Assembly (NCBI RefSeq): GCF_927798095.1
Contig: NZ_CAKMMF010000006.1
Span: 7,052 to 71,051 of the forward strand
Source of the DNA: Paenibacillus plantiphilus
Lineage (GTDB): Bacteria; Bacillota; Bacilli; Paenibacillales; Paenibacillaceae
Length of the DNA stretch: 64,000 bases
Reading direction: 5' to 3'
Shown: piece after piece, positions 47,267 through 57,003 of the stretch
Layout: every line of letters starts with the position of its first letter
Position numbering within the stretch: position 1 is the stretch's first letter
Made by a program: the position numbers and the translations under genes
The notes under the pieces: model-generated
The model's input: only the letters and a program-made list of their open reading frames with translations
Database searches by the model: none
What the model was told of the DNA's origin: nothing

Positions 47267-47620
47267 ATGCATCTACCCTTAAAATCTTCTTATGGCAACC
47301 ATAAAATTTTAAAGCTGAGTGAAGATATCCTATACTTACAGACGAATGGTGATGGAAACTTACGGTTTCTAACATTTGATGGAGAATATCAAGCCTTACA
47401 AAAAGTAGAAGATTGGGCATGCTATTTGCGTGAACTTGATTTTTTTGTCTCCATCCCAATATCAGAATCAAAGGTCAAGCTATTACATCATGAATTGAAA
47501 GTTTTGGAACAAATCAAAAAGGAATCGCTATCTTTCTCCCCCACTCATACGAGATTCAAATTCAGCTCATCACTAATATCTTTAGCCAGCTTGGACAACA
47601 CTCGCTTGTCCAGATTCTGA
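47267..47620 (+). pseudogene. LytTR-like DNA-binding protein, probably 3'-truncated
   Basis: A frame of 117 codons. LKLSEDILYLQTNGDGNL, then FLTFDGEYQALQKVE and a final beta-strand region, resemble the small LytTR DNA-binding domain proteins of Paenibacillus. The last 25 codons are antisense to the end of the HNH nuclease gene, so the natural end appears to be lost. I infer that the defence pair inserted or recombined here, near 47545. The start is uncertain, since no good ribosome site is seen and the frame is open to 47222. Confidence 0.45.
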
Positions 47621-48552
47621 TCGGTTGCATAGTTGGAAATGATCGTTGCGATGACATCCTCGCGGCTTGAGAATAGCTTGCCCCCGTATTTTTTGAAGAG
47701 CTCATCGATCTGTGTATCGGAATAGATGACCCGCTTCTTGATGAGATCCACAACATAATCCTTGTGCATATTATAGAGCTCTCTGAGCTTGAAAATCTCC
47801 AAATTATTCTCTACCCTCTGCTTCAATTGCAGGTCAAGGCAGCTGTCCTTGATTACGATATCAAACTCATCTCCAACACCCAGCAAATAGTCAATCCCAC
47901 TCGTATCCCCTGGTCTTAGTTCATCTCCGCTCTTCATCGCAACGCTGAACTTGAACAATCCGCCGAAATCCTCAATATACGGGTTCAAATGAGTATCGAT
48001 CGTAAATGCCTCGGAGCCTTTAAGATCCGAATTGCAAATGCTGCAGCAAGGAATCAGATTGTACATGGATAACGCCAGATAAGGGTAAGTCGCCTTGTCG
48101 TAGAAATGATCGAGCTTGCCCCGCGTCTTGCCGCTTTCCTCACAGATTGTGAATATGTACTGACGATTGCAGTAAGGACACACTTTAACGTTCAGCATGG
48201 TGACGAATTGGTAGGCTCCCCATTTTTTCGGCGGATAGCTTCCTACAAATTTACTCTTGTAATTGAATATTGCCCGCAGGTTCTTATCCAGAGTCGGCGT
48301 CTTGCTTTTCTTGCCCAGAGCAAGCTTCAGTTGTGTCGTCACATGCTCGATGATCCCCTTCAAAGCATTAGGCTGCCCGATCAGGATATCATCGATATGA
48401 TCCTTCAAATAGCTGTAAACCTTCTTATAGGGCGACTTGGCGCTGGTCATATAGTGGTCAAGCTCATCCTCTAACGTTTGCTTAAAATATGCCAGATGCT
48501 CCTGTTCGACTTGGGTTATATTCACCTTGTTGTCTGCATTAATGATGATCAT
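47545..48552 (-). CDS. HNH endonuclease, PtuB-like (Septu-type defence)
   Basis: The protein has 335 residues. The HNH/zinc region lies near the middle: KVCPYCNRQYIF near residue 127, GKLDHFYDKATYP near 150 and NLIPCCSICNSDLKG near 170. This gives two CxxC pairs and the DH...N...H-type catalytic core found in PtuB of the Septu phage-defence system. Flanking helical parts probably bind the ATPase partner. Its ATG overlaps the stop of the ATPase gene by 4 bp, so both are made together. PtuB proteins are thought to cut DNA when phage infection triggers the ATPase. Longer than some PtuB proteins. Confidence 0.8.
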   Translation of the reverse strand: MIIINADNKVNITQVEQEHLAYFKQTLEDELDHYMTSAKSPYKKVYSYLKDHIDDILIGQPNALKGIIEHVTTQLKLALGKKSKTPTLDKNLRAIFNYKSKFVGSYPPKKWGAYQFVTMLNVKVCPYCNRQYIFTICEESGKTRGKLDHFYDKATYPYLALSMYNLIPCCSICNSDLKGSEAFTIDTHLNPYIEDFGGLFKFSVAMKSGDELRPGDTSGIDYLLGVGDEFDIVIKDSCLDLQLKQRVENNLEIFKLRELYNMHKDYVVDLIKKRVIYSDTQIDELFKKYGGKLFSSREDVIATIISNYATDQNLDKRVLSKLAKDISDELNLNLV

Positions 48553-50474
48553 TGTGGCGGAATCCTTTTTTTCAATTCTTGAATTTCGAGCTGCATCTTC
48601 AAAATGATATCTATCAGCTGTTGATTATGCTGCTCTCTCTCTTGATAAGGCCCGATCTTATCCTTGAGCATGCTGCTCAGCTTGCTTCGCAAGACAGGCT
48701 CGCCAATCTGGCCGATCAGAATCTCAATGTCCGAGCTTTGCTTGTACAAGGCTTCCGATGGCAGCGAATTAATTTGATTGATTAGCGCAAGAATCTTCTG
48801 GTTGGCAAATTCGCCGATAAGTCCGGTATCCATAAAGAAGGCGTCAGAGAACAGCGTATGAATATTAGCGGCGAACGTTTGCTTATTCTCCAGCAGACCG
48901 TCGATTACTTGGCAGCCTTTATCTGTTTTATCGATAAATATCAAATGCGACTTCGGCAAATCAGAGATAATGACCGGCGAGTTGGACGTCATAATAATTT
49001 GTATATTTCGATTGGTATATATTTGCGGCAAATATTCGATAAGGCTGTTTAAATACCGCTTCTGCCATTCGGGATGCAGATACAGCTCCCCCTCATCGAT
49101 CAGGATGAGAATATTCTTCTCCAGATGCAGGTTGTTGGCCATAGACTGCTCATCTGTTATGGAATAGAATCTGGCATAGGTGCTTAGCAATGCTTTCTGC
49201 CCTGAGCTCAGGTCCCGCCAATCGAAATCGAGAAAAGAAGTGAACACGGTCGCCTTCAGATGGGCATTTAATATATCCAAAATAGTAATCGTGGACGTAG
49301 TATCATTCGGAAGCACGGGGAGATGAAAGGTGTCGCCCACGATATTATCCGGTCTGATGCATATATTCAGCAGCTCTACAAGCTCTTTGATCCTCTCCAT
49401 CCACAGCAAGAGATCACCATTCTTGTATTCTTGTATTACTAAATTGGAGTGGATCAATGTCAGGAGATTCAATATTTTAACATGATGATCAGGGTTGTTT
49501 TCATTGAGCTTTTCCAAATCGATAGACATCTCTTCCTCTGGTATCCAATCCATATAATAAGTCATCAACTCATGAAAAAATGCATACACAACCGTAGAGA
49601 AAAAATAGATTTTCACGCTATCCGTTCCATTGGCTTTCGCCTTCATATCTCTTAGCCAGGTATTGATTTTGTTCAGCAGCTTATTGAAAGAATAGATAAC
49701 TTTATTCTTATATCTATCCCCAACAGCCTGAAAAGCATCGATCGGCCTCGCAATGACGATTGCACGCTCAGGCATTTGAAACGGCAGCTCATAGCCGTAT
49801 TTCTGATTCCGGCGAATAAAGTGAAGCTGCCGCTTAATTTCAGCTCTGCGATATAATTCCGTTTCACTGTGCCCTGGTCCCATCACCTCCGTATCAGCCA
49901 GCCTACGCATTGCATCCTTCACCAAATAGTTGGTGGAGATGTTCCGCATCCCGCTCCATTCCCTCTCCTGCTTGGCATCGAATATCGTCGAGAAGAAGAT
50001 AACTGACGTATCAGGCATGATATGGCTCATCGGCATAGAATGGATATTTCCCAATTCAGTGTAATAGATCGGAGCTTGCAGCCTGAAGCTTGCATCATCC
50101 CAATTCCCGCTCTCAATCTTCAGCTCCTTGTAGCAATGGATATAACCCTGACCGTTATGATCTCTAGTTACAACGATCGCATGCTCGACCAAGCCCCCAG
50201 CGCCTTCAACAAAGTTATCCTTGATAAAATCAAGAATGGTCGTTTTTCCCGCCCCATTCTTGCCAATGATTCCGGTAATATTGTTGATCGTCCCTGCACT
50301 GGACTTTTGCGCTTGCGAATGCCGAAAAAAATGAGGAATATACATCTCATTGCGCTCAACTCTGAATTCATGAATTGATTTATTATATTTGAACCGCAGC
50401 TCGCTGCTGAAATTAAACTCCTGCTCCTTAAACGTATTCCTATATTGATCGATATAAAGGTACAAAAGCTCCAC
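48549..50474 (-). CDS. AAA/OLD-like ATPase, PtuA-like (Septu-type defence)
   Basis: A 641-residue ATPase of the SMC/ABC-like class. Walker A is GIIGKNGAGKTTILDFI near residue 70. A long coiled and helical insertion follows. The signature-like segment DLSSGQKALLSTYARF lies near 425, Walker B with ILIDEGELYLHPEWQ near 460, and the following MTSNSPVIISDLPKS histidine-loop equivalent near 500. There is no C-terminal Toprim domain, unlike OLD nucleases; nuclease activity would come from the HNH partner. It starts with GTG, with GGAG five bases before. PtuA ATPases form a complex with PtuB. Confidence 0.82.
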   Translation of the reverse strand: MELLYLYIDQYRNTFKEQEFNFSSELRFKYNKSIHEFRVERNEMYIPHFFRHSQAQKSSAGTINNITGIIGKNGAGKTTILDFIKDNFVEGAGGLVEHAIVVTRDHNGQGYIHCYKELKIESGNWDDASFRLQAPIYYTELGNIHSMPMSHIMPDTSVIFFSTIFDAKQEREWSGMRNISTNYLVKDAMRRLADTEVMGPGHSETELYRRAEIKRQLHFIRRNQKYGYELPFQMPERAIVIARPIDAFQAVGDRYKNKVIYSFNKLLNKINTWLRDMKAKANGTDSVKIYFFSTVVYAFFHELMTYYMDWIPEEEMSIDLEKLNENNPDHHVKILNLLTLIHSNLVIQEYKNGDLLLWMERIKELVELLNICIRPDNIVGDTFHLPVLPNDTTSTITILDILNAHLKATVFTSFLDFDWRDLSSGQKALLSTYARFYSITDEQSMANNLHLEKNILILIDEGELYLHPEWQKRYLNSLIEYLPQIYTNRNIQIIMTSNSPVIISDLPKSHLIFIDKTDKGCQVIDGLLENKQTFAANIHTLFSDAFFMDTGLIGEFANQKILALINQINSLPSEALYKQSSDIEILIGQIGEPVLRSKLSSMLKDKIGPYQEREQHNQQLIDIILKMQLEIQELKKRIPPQ

Positions 50475-50614
50475 GAACGCTCCACTCCCAGCTGCCGTAT
50501 TATTTGGTTTTAAGCATGACTTAAGCCATAGTCGTTAGACAATATTCGACAATTTCCAGAAGAATCCTTCAACGTATCCAGGCAAGGTCGACCGACCGCC
50601 ATCATGCAGCGAAA

Positions 50615-50642
50615 CACCACGCGCTGGGAGCTGCGCGCGGTG
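50615..50642 (+). other. GC-rich stem-loop in the amylase/defence intergenic region
   Basis: CACCACGCGC pairs with GCGCGCGGTG with one mismatch across an eight-base loop. The 316 bp between 50474 and 50791 otherwise hold only this and the amylase terminator. Its role is unknown. Confidence 0.4.
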
Positions 50643-50704
50643 CGAAAATGGAAAAGAGAGAATGGTTAACCTAGAGCGTATCAATAGCTCGCCAAACGCA
50701 CGAA

Positions 50705-50728
50705 GGACCACTTCCGAAGAAGTGGTCC
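50705..50728 (-). terminator. Terminator of the amylase gene
   Basis: A perfect 10-bp stem with arm GGACCACTTC. On the minus strand the loop is TTCG. Confidence 0.75.
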
Positions 50729-50790
50729 CGCGACAATAGGGTGATTCAATAGATGTTCAAATCTTATTACTTGATTACTTATCCATCATT

Positions 50791-53700
50791 CTACTTCAGA
50801 AAAGTTCCATCTACACCGATCTTGCCTGGAGCAGGGTTGCCCGGCAGATCCAGCACATAAACTCTCATGTTGCCTTTGCCAGATACGGATGCCGTCAAAG
50901 AATTGTTATTAACGACCTTCGTGTCGCCGGTAATTGCATCCTTATAGGTTCCATTCGGAATGTCATTAAAGGTAGCCGATCCGCTAATCGTTACGAGCAC
51001 GAAGCTGTCAACACCTTTTGCTGCATCCGTGTAACGACGTTTGAATGACATATTGCCATTGATTTTGTCCGTCGAGTACTGGCCCTTCTGCAATGCCGGA
51101 ACTTTGCGGCGAATCTGATTCAAGCGTTGTACATGCTTCACCAACGGGTGATTCAGTGTAGCTGCGACTGCGCCAGTCGCGGAATCAGCCTTGCCGAATT
51201 CACTAGCAACAACGGAGCCCTCGATATGGTTGCCGAAGTAAGCGCGTCCCGTAGTCTCCAGTGGACAGCTTGCTCCACAGTCGGTTGGAGCGCCAGCCTT
51301 GAATTCGATCTCGGAGCCGTAGTACAGCGTCGGAATGCCGCGGAAGGTCCACATGAGGTTCATGTTCTCAGCCCATGCATCTGTACCTCCTGCAAAACGG
51401 TTCTTCGCTTTGTTAGGACCGTAGTCATGGCTATCAACGTAGACGACGTTATAGGTCGCATCATTGTAGCTGTCATCCGAGTCCTTGCCGTTATGGAATG
51501 CATTATTCGCTTCACCGAAGTTCATGTGCATACGCATATCAATAACGCTCATGCCCGAATATTTACTGTGATCAGGCGTGTGATAATTATTGCCGTTCAA
51601 GAAAGCATTCGTCGATGTCGGCTGGTTGCTGATCCCCATGCCGTTCTCATAGTTGTACTGCTCCAAAGAAGCTGTTGTATCATTCGAGCTGTACTCTTTG
51701 CGCTCTTTCCATGTGAAGAATTGAGCCGAGTGGTTAACTGAACCACGATTCCACTTGTCATGCACGAACGCGCCTACTTCACCGAACATGAAGAAGTTCT
51801 TGCCCTTCTCGCCGAACTTCTCTATCGCATAATTCTGAGCATCTGGAAGGAAGTGGCGATTCCACATGACGCGAGGTACGTGAACAGCCGTATCGATACG
51901 GAAGGAATCAACACCCATATCAATAAACCTGCGATGCGCCTCTTTCAAATATTCCTGTACAACTGCTGACTCTGTGTTGAAATCTGCAAGATCCTCATGA
52001 ATCCAACAGCTGCGGCCATCTTCGCCTTCCCAGTTGCCGATCCAGCAAGGATGGTAGAATTCGCTCGGGAACATGCCTGTTGTCGCTCCCGGCCACTGAC
52101 AGTTGTAAACTTTCTTGCCTTGAGGGTTTGTACTCTGCTGAACACCCCAATTGCGGCAAGTATTGTCTGCTGGCTCTTCTGTAGACCACAAGTCGCCATT
52201 ATATGGCTTGCCATTGGCATCTGCAGTTACCCCATCATACTCAAGACCAGCTTGCGGCTCATCGTAGTAGCTGCTCCACTGGCTATCGCGAATACCAAAT
52301 ACTTTCGGTGTGAATAAACCTTTGGCACCCCAACGGCTGGAGTGATTGTACACAACATCCTGAACAATTTTGATGTCTTTGTTATGCGCCGCGTTGATCA
52401 GATCCTGATAAGTAGCACCAGGGGATTCCAGACGCGGATCGATTCTGAAGAAGTCATAGCCATGATAGCCATGGAAATCATAATCAGAACGGTTCAATAC
52501 TACTGGTGTAATCCAGATAGCGGAGAAACCAAGTGCTTTGATGTAATCCAGCTTATCGATGAGACCCTTGAAGTCGCCACGGAACATTGGATCGTTGTTT
52601 GCTGCATTTCCGCTCTTGACATGCTCGCTGCCGCCTTGGTTGTTTGAGGAATCACCGTCAAAGAAACGCGCTGTCATTACGAAATAGATGGAATCCTCAC
52701 GAATATCCGTTCCAAGCGGCGTACCGCCGACCGGCTGCTGAGGCGCATCGCCTGTCTTGGCTGATGCAGGCAGGCTGCTCGCCGACGTGTTCACTGGAAC
52801 AGCTTTGTCGTACGCCTTGACTGTATACGTATACGTCGTCTGCGCATCCAATTTGGAATCGTTGTAGAAATTATTCGCCGTTGTGAATACTTTCGTGCCT
52901 TGTGTGCCGCCAGTACGTGTAACCTCGTATCCGGCAAGACCGCGGCCGCCTGCATTATCAGTCGAAGCAGTCCAACTGATTGCGATATTAATATTCGTTG
53001 CAACAGCTTGAAGATTTTGCGGAACCGATGGTGCTGTCTCGTCTACTGGCAGCGGGGCACAAGGACTAGGTGCATTAGCTGTTATAACGCCATCCTTCAC
53101 CGTAATGATGCCAAATCCGAGATTATAGTCAGCTCCGCCGTTGTTATCCCATGAAGAGCCGTTATTGAAGACTGCGTTCATACCTGTAGCTGTGCCCAGA
53201 TTGATCGTCTTTTTCGTCCAATCCGTACAAGCTGTTTCACTCATCGCCACGCCAGGTACTGGCGTCCATGCGCCGCCCGTAGGTCTGTAGTGGATATTGA
53301 CTTGGCTCCAGTTGCGTGTCTTGGAGTAATAATAAACCTCTGCAATGTTGCCGGTTCCGCCCGTGGAAGTCGTTACCTCAAGCGCCGGGGATTTCGCAGA
53401 TTTGTTGTCAGCAGCATCCTTCGCCAATACCGAGTAGCTGTATGCAGTTGCTGCTGTCAGACCTGTATCCGTATAGGTTGTCGCTGCCGTTGTTCCTACC
53501 AGCGCAGTACCGCGATATACCTCGTAGCCTGTTACACCAACATTATCTGTTGAAGCTGTCCATGACAGGCTTACCGTTGTTGCAGTTTTACCAGTCGAAG
53601 CAAGATCTGCCGGCACGCTTGGCGCCAGTGTATCAGGGCCTGTCGAGGTCACTACCGTTGCTTCATTGCTGACTGCCGAGCGGTTGCCCGCCGCGTCATA

Positions 53701-55947
53701 GGCTTTAACCGTATATTTGTATGACGTTGCTGCCGTTAAGCCTGTATCCGTGTAGCTCGTCGTTGCGGATGTGCCGACCTTCGTGCCATTACGGAAAATG
53801 TCATAGCCTGTTACACCAACATTATCCGTCGACGCTGTCCATGACAGGCTTACTGTTGTTGCTGTTTTGCCAGTCGAAGCAAGAGCTGCCGGAGCAGTTG
53901 GCGCCTGTGTATCCGTGCCTTCTGAAGTAACTACCGTTGCTTCATTGCTGACTGCCGAACGGTTGCCCGCTGCGTCATAGGCTTTAACCGTGTATTTGTA
54001 CGACGTTGCTGCCGTTAAGCCTGTATCCGTATAGCTCGTTGTTGCGGATGTGCCAACCTTCGTGCCATTGCGGAAAATGTCATAGCCTGTTACACCAACA
54101 TTATCTGTCGATGCCGTCCATGACAGACTTACTGTTGTCTCGGTCTTGCCATTAGAAGCAAGGTTCGCAGGAATGCTTGGCGCTTGTGTGTCATCGCCAG
54201 GGCCGTCTCCGCTAAGGAATTTCATATCATCCACAATAAAGCTGCCTGCGCCGCCTGCTGCGGAGCCGCGAAGAATCGCGTAGACCTTAACTCTAGTTGT
54301 TCCTGCTGGTGTTGTACCGCTCAGCTGAAGCGGAATAAAGCCGCTTGTAGTTTGCGTGTGATCCAGCTTCTTGGAGCTAATAATTGTGCTGCCATTGTAA
54401 AAGTCGAGATACAGCTGAACTCTTGCATTAGTCAGGCTGTTGACTTTAAATTGACCGCTTGCGGTATAAGAAGCGTTCGCTGCAAATGGTACATACTGAT
54501 ACAGCATAGCTACGTTTCCGTTAGCCAGGCTGGAGCCAGCAATTTGCTGTGCCTTGCTTCCTTCAGACACAGACGTTGTCACCACTTCGAATGTGGAGGT
54601 TACGCCTGAGGTTACGGATTTCGTCCAATTGTTCGCAATGCCTGTCGTTCCTGTATACGTTTCGAATCCTGGGTTGATAAGCAGATTGCTGCTCTCAACA
54701 ATGTTAAGCGTCGTCGCGCTGAGTGCTTCGCTCGCATCCGATACATTGCCAGCCGCATCCTTCGCTTTAACTGTGAAGCTGTAGGCCGTGTTCGGCGTTA
54801 AGCCAGTTGCGTTGTAACTCGTAACGGTTCCGGCTACGCTGCCAGCCAATTCAGTGCCCTTGTAGATGTCATAGCCCGTTACACCCACATTGTCTGTAGA
54901 TGCCGTCCAGGTAATGGCTACTGAAGTGGTCGTAACAGCACCTTTGGTCACGCCTGCTGGTACGCTCGGAGCAATCGTATCCACGCCTGCAGTTGTAGTT
55001 GCCGGCAGCGCCGTTGACTGTGCCGATTTGTTGCCGGCAGCATCCTTCGCCAGTACAGTGTAGTTGTATGTCGTGGATTCCGTCAGCCCTGTATCCGTAT
55101 AAGAGGTAGCTGTTGCATCCGCTTTGACCAACGTGCCATTGCGATAGATGTCATACCCCGTTACGCCCACATTATCCGTTGAAGCCGTCCATGTGATGGC
55201 TGCTGATGTGCTCGTAACCGTTCCCAAGGTTAAGCCAGTTGGTACGCTCGGAGGTGTCGAGTCGCCGCAAGGGCTGCCCGCAGAGATGACGCCGTTCTCG
55301 ATCTTAACATCGCCGGTACCGAGCGTATAGTTTTTGTTGCCGTTATTGTCCCATGAGGAGCCGTTGTTGAAGGCCGCGACAAGGCCAGTAGCCGTGCCGA
55401 TATCGACAGTCTTCTTCTTCCAGCCTACACAAGCCTGCTCCATTGCAACACCAGGAGGCGTCGTCCATGTGCCGCCACTTGGTGAATAGTGAATGTTCAC
55501 ATTCGTCCAGCTTGTGTTCGCTTTGTAGTACACAGTCGTTTTGTTTCCGTCCGGCTGCTCGCCGCAAGGATTGCCTGCGCCCGCCAACAGCTGACCATTC
55601 TTCACCTGATGAATGCCGGAGCTTGCGGTATAATTGTTGCCGCCATTATTGTCCCAGCTCCCTGATCCGTTGTTAAAGACCATCTGGAAATTAGCATTGC
55701 TGCCCAAGCTGATTGTTTTGCTCGTCCAATTCGTACAAGCAGTCTCCATTGCCGTTCCCGGCAGCGTCGTCCATTCGCCGCTGCCGCTGTGATGCATATT
55801 GACCGTGCCCCAATTCTTATAAGGCGTATAATAATACACCGTTGCTGTACCGCCAGCTTCAGCACTAATGAGCACTGGGGTAATTGTCAATAACATTGAC
55901 AAACAGATGATAAGACTTAAAGCACCGCTAATCCACTTCTTTACCAT
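50791..55947 (-). CDS. Secreted multimodular alpha-amylase (GH13 with CBM25 and Fn3 modules)
   Basis: A 1718-residue exoenzyme that hydrolyses starch-type glucans. A signal peptide (1 to about 32) precedes two CBM25-like starch-binding modules (about 34-230, with FNNGSGSWDNNGG and FNNGSSWDNNG). Then come two Fn3 domains (235-415), a CenC/CBM4-9-like module (419-580, starting NLLINPGFE), and three Fn3 domains (585-860). A third CBM25 (867-960) and a sixth Fn3 domain (970-1070) precede the GH13 catalytic domain (1080 to about 1620). Conserved GH13 regions are DVVYNHSS, DSFRIDTAVH, FMFGEVG and VVYVDSHD, with Asp, Glu and Asp in place. The C-terminal part is a beta domain. The ATG at 55947 stands ten bases after AGGAGG. 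A cre site lies 100 bp upstream. No cell-wall anchor is seen. Confidence 0.93.
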   Translation of the reverse strand: MVKKWISGALSLIICLSMLLTITPVLISAEAGGTATVYYYTPYKNWGTVNMHHSGSGEWTTLPGTAMETACTNWTSKTISLGSNANFQMVFNNGSGSWDNNGGNNYTASSGIHQVKNGQLLAGAGNPCGEQPDGNKTTVYYKANTSWTNVNIHYSPSGGTWTTPPGVAMEQACVGWKKKTVDIGTATGLVAAFNNGSSWDNNGNKNYTLGTGDVKIENGVISAGSPCGDSTPPSVPTGLTLGTVTSTSAAITWTASTDNVGVTGYDIYRNGTLVKADATATSYTDTGLTESTTYNYTVLAKDAAGNKSAQSTALPATTTAGVDTIAPSVPAGVTKGAVTTTSVAITWTASTDNVGVTGYDIYKGTELAGSVAGTVTSYNATGLTPNTAYSFTVKAKDAAGNVSDASEALSATTLNIVESSNLLINPGFETYTGTTGIANNWTKSVTSGVTSTFEVVTTSVSEGSKAQQIAGSSLANGNVAMLYQYVPFAANASYTASGQFKVNSLTNARVQLYLDFYNGSTIISSKKLDHTQTTSGFIPLQLSGTTPAGTTRVKVYAILRGSAAGGAGSFIVDDMKFLSGDGPGDDTQAPSIPANLASNGKTETTVSLSWTASTDNVGVTGYDIFRNGTKVGTSATTSYTDTGLTAATSYKYTVKAYDAAGNRSAVSNEATVVTSEGTDTQAPTAPAALASTGKTATTVSLSWTASTDNVGVTGYDIFRNGTKVGTSATTSYTDTGLTAATSYKYTVKAYDAAGNRSAVSNEATVVTSTGPDTLAPSVPADLASTGKTATTVSLSWTASTDNVGVTGYEVYRGTALVGTTAATTYTDTGLTAATAYSYSVLAKDAADNKSAKSPALEVTTSTGGTGNIAEVYYYSKTRNWSQVNIHYRPTGGAWTPVPGVAMSETACTDWTKKTINLGTATGMNAVFNNGSSWDNNGGADYNLGFGIITVKDGVITANAPSPCAPLPVDETAPSVPQNLQAVATNINIAISWTASTDNAGGRGLAGYEVTRTGGTQGTKVFTTANNFYNDSKLDAQTTYTYTVKAYDKAVPVNTSASSLPASAKTGDAPQQPVGGTPLGTDIREDSIYFVMTARFFDGDSSNNQGGSEHVKSGNAANNDPMFRGDFKGLIDKLDYIKALGFSAIWITPVVLNRSDYDFHGYHGYDFFRIDPRLESPGATYQDLINAAHNKDIKIVQDVVYNHSSRWGAKGLFTPKVFGIRDSQWSSYYDEPQAGLEYDGVTADANGKPYNGDLWSTEEPADNTCRNWGVQQSTNPQGKKVYNCQWPGATTGMFPSEFYHPCWIGNWEGEDGRSCWIHEDLADFNTESAVVQEYLKEAHRRFIDMGVDSFRIDTAVHVPRVMWNRHFLPDAQNYAIEKFGEKGKNFFMFGEVGAFVHDKWNRGSVNHSAQFFTWKERKEYSSNDTTASLEQYNYENGMGISNQPTSTNAFLNGNNYHTPDHSKYSGMSVIDMRMHMNFGEANNAFHNGKDSDDSYNDATYNVVYVDSHDYGPNKAKNRFAGGTDAWAENMNLMWTFRGIPTLYYGSEIEFKAGAPTDCGASCPLETTGRAYFGNHIEGSVVASEFGKADSATGAVAATLNHPLVKHVQRLNQIRRKVPALQKGQYSTDKINGNMSFKRRYTDAAKGVDSFVLVTISGSATFNDIPNGTYKDAITGDTKVVNNNSLTASVSGKGNMRVYVLDLPGNPAPGKIGVDGTFLK

Positions 55948-56046
55948 GAACCATATTCCTCCTCTATTCAATTCACTCTAAGAACCTTCCTTGCTGTCTG
56001 CTGGTTCTCTTTGGCATTCCTATATCAGAAATGACCTCCTTTCAAA

Positions 56047-56060
56047 TGCAAACGTTTTCA
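56047..56060 (-). promoter_or_regulatory. cre site (CcpA-binding) before the amylase gene
   Basis: On the minus strand TGAAAACGTTTGCA fits the cre consensus TGWAARCGYTWNCW at every position. Its position 100 bp before the start codon suggests catabolite repression of the amylase. Confidence 0.78.
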
Positions 56061-56275
56061 CGATCAGCATTAATAGTATCAACTTAAGTTAAAGTCTATT
56101 TGAAGTTTCTCGCTGAAATATTAAAAAATATTTAATATTTGCAACTTTTTTATGCCATTTAGCCCTGCGAGATTCGAGATTTATAAAATATGTATCTCAT
56201 TCCATAATAATGGAAAATTAACATAAAGGAATCGCATTCAGCCGCCAACCTTTTAACAGGAAGCGAGACAACGAA

Positions 56276-56313
56276 GGGGTTGCCCCAAAGGTCAATGACC
56301 TTGGGACAACCCC
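56276..56313 (-). terminator. Hairpin terminator after the tetR-type gene
   Basis: GGGGTTG, CCC and AAGGT arms pair with ACCTT, GGG and CAACCCC with two small bulges. It lies between the TetR gene end and the amylase promoter region. Confidence 0.7.
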
Positions 56314-56350
56314 TCTCGCAAGCTGGAGAATCATATAGGTGAGCGACATC

Positions 56351-56950
56351 TTATTCCTCCGCCGCTCTGCGCTTGAACCCATCCAGAAACAAGGACATCA
56401 CTTTCATTGTTTCATCCATAGCCTGTTGATGATCCAGCTGTTGCGCATTCCAAAGCGTGATTTCATTCAAGGCCCCGGAGAGAAAGTGGGTCATCGCATC
56501 GATGGACACTGGACTGAGATAGCCTTGCTGCTTCATCATCTGAAGCTGCCCGCGCAGCAGACGCATGGAATTGTTCGCGTCCATCTCCCGCCATGCCGAC
56601 CACCCCAGCACGGAGGGTCCATCGATCAGCATGATGCGTTTATTGGCAGGCTCTACCGCAGCGGTGACGAAAGCGCGGCATCCAAGATAAAGCTGCTCCC
56701 ATAGATCTTCTCCCTTGGACGCTCCTTCCTCCACTCGCGCTGCGACTTCCTGCTGTACGGATTCAAGCACGATGCGGAAAAGCCCTTTTTTATTGCCAAA
56801 GTGATGGTAGAGCGCTCCCCGTGTCAACTGTGCCTCTGCAACGATCGTTTCGAGCGCTGCATCCGCATAGCCATGCTCTGTAAAATGCGCTCTGGCAACC
56901 TCTATCAGTCTGCGAATCGTTTCATTAGCTTCCGCTTTACTTTTTTTCAT
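56351..56950 (-). CDS. TetR/AcrR-family repressor
   Basis: A 199-residue protein. The N-terminal helix-turn-helix (about 10-56) has ARAHFTEHGYADAALETI followed by AEAQLTRGALYHHFGNK. The C-terminal ligand and dimer domain is helical. It lies 53 bp downstream of the VOC gene on the same strand. A strong 21-bp palindrome before the VOC gene is the likely operator, so the pair would be autoregulated. Confidence 0.92.
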   Translation of the reverse strand: MKKSKAEANETIRRLIEVARAHFTEHGYADAALETIVAEAQLTRGALYHHFGNKKGLFRIVLESVQQEVAARVEEGASKGEDLWEQLYLGCRAFVTAAVEPANKRIMLIDGPSVLGWSAWREMDANNSMRLLRGQLQMMKQQGYLSPVSIDAMTHFLSGALNEITLWNAQQLDHQQAMDETMKVMSLFLDGFKRRAAEE

Positions 56951-57003
56951 ACACGCAGCTTCTCCTGTTTCCCGTTCTTGGTGCTTCCATACTCACGAAG
57001 CCA

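Noticed and set aside
51127-51741. Plus-strand frame of 204 codons inside the amylase region
   Set aside because: Shadow of the GH13 domain coding sequence.
53640-54200. Assembly artefact in the Fn3 array
   Set aside because: The copies differ at several bases and the frame stays intact, so a real duplication is more likely; it is kept as a finding.
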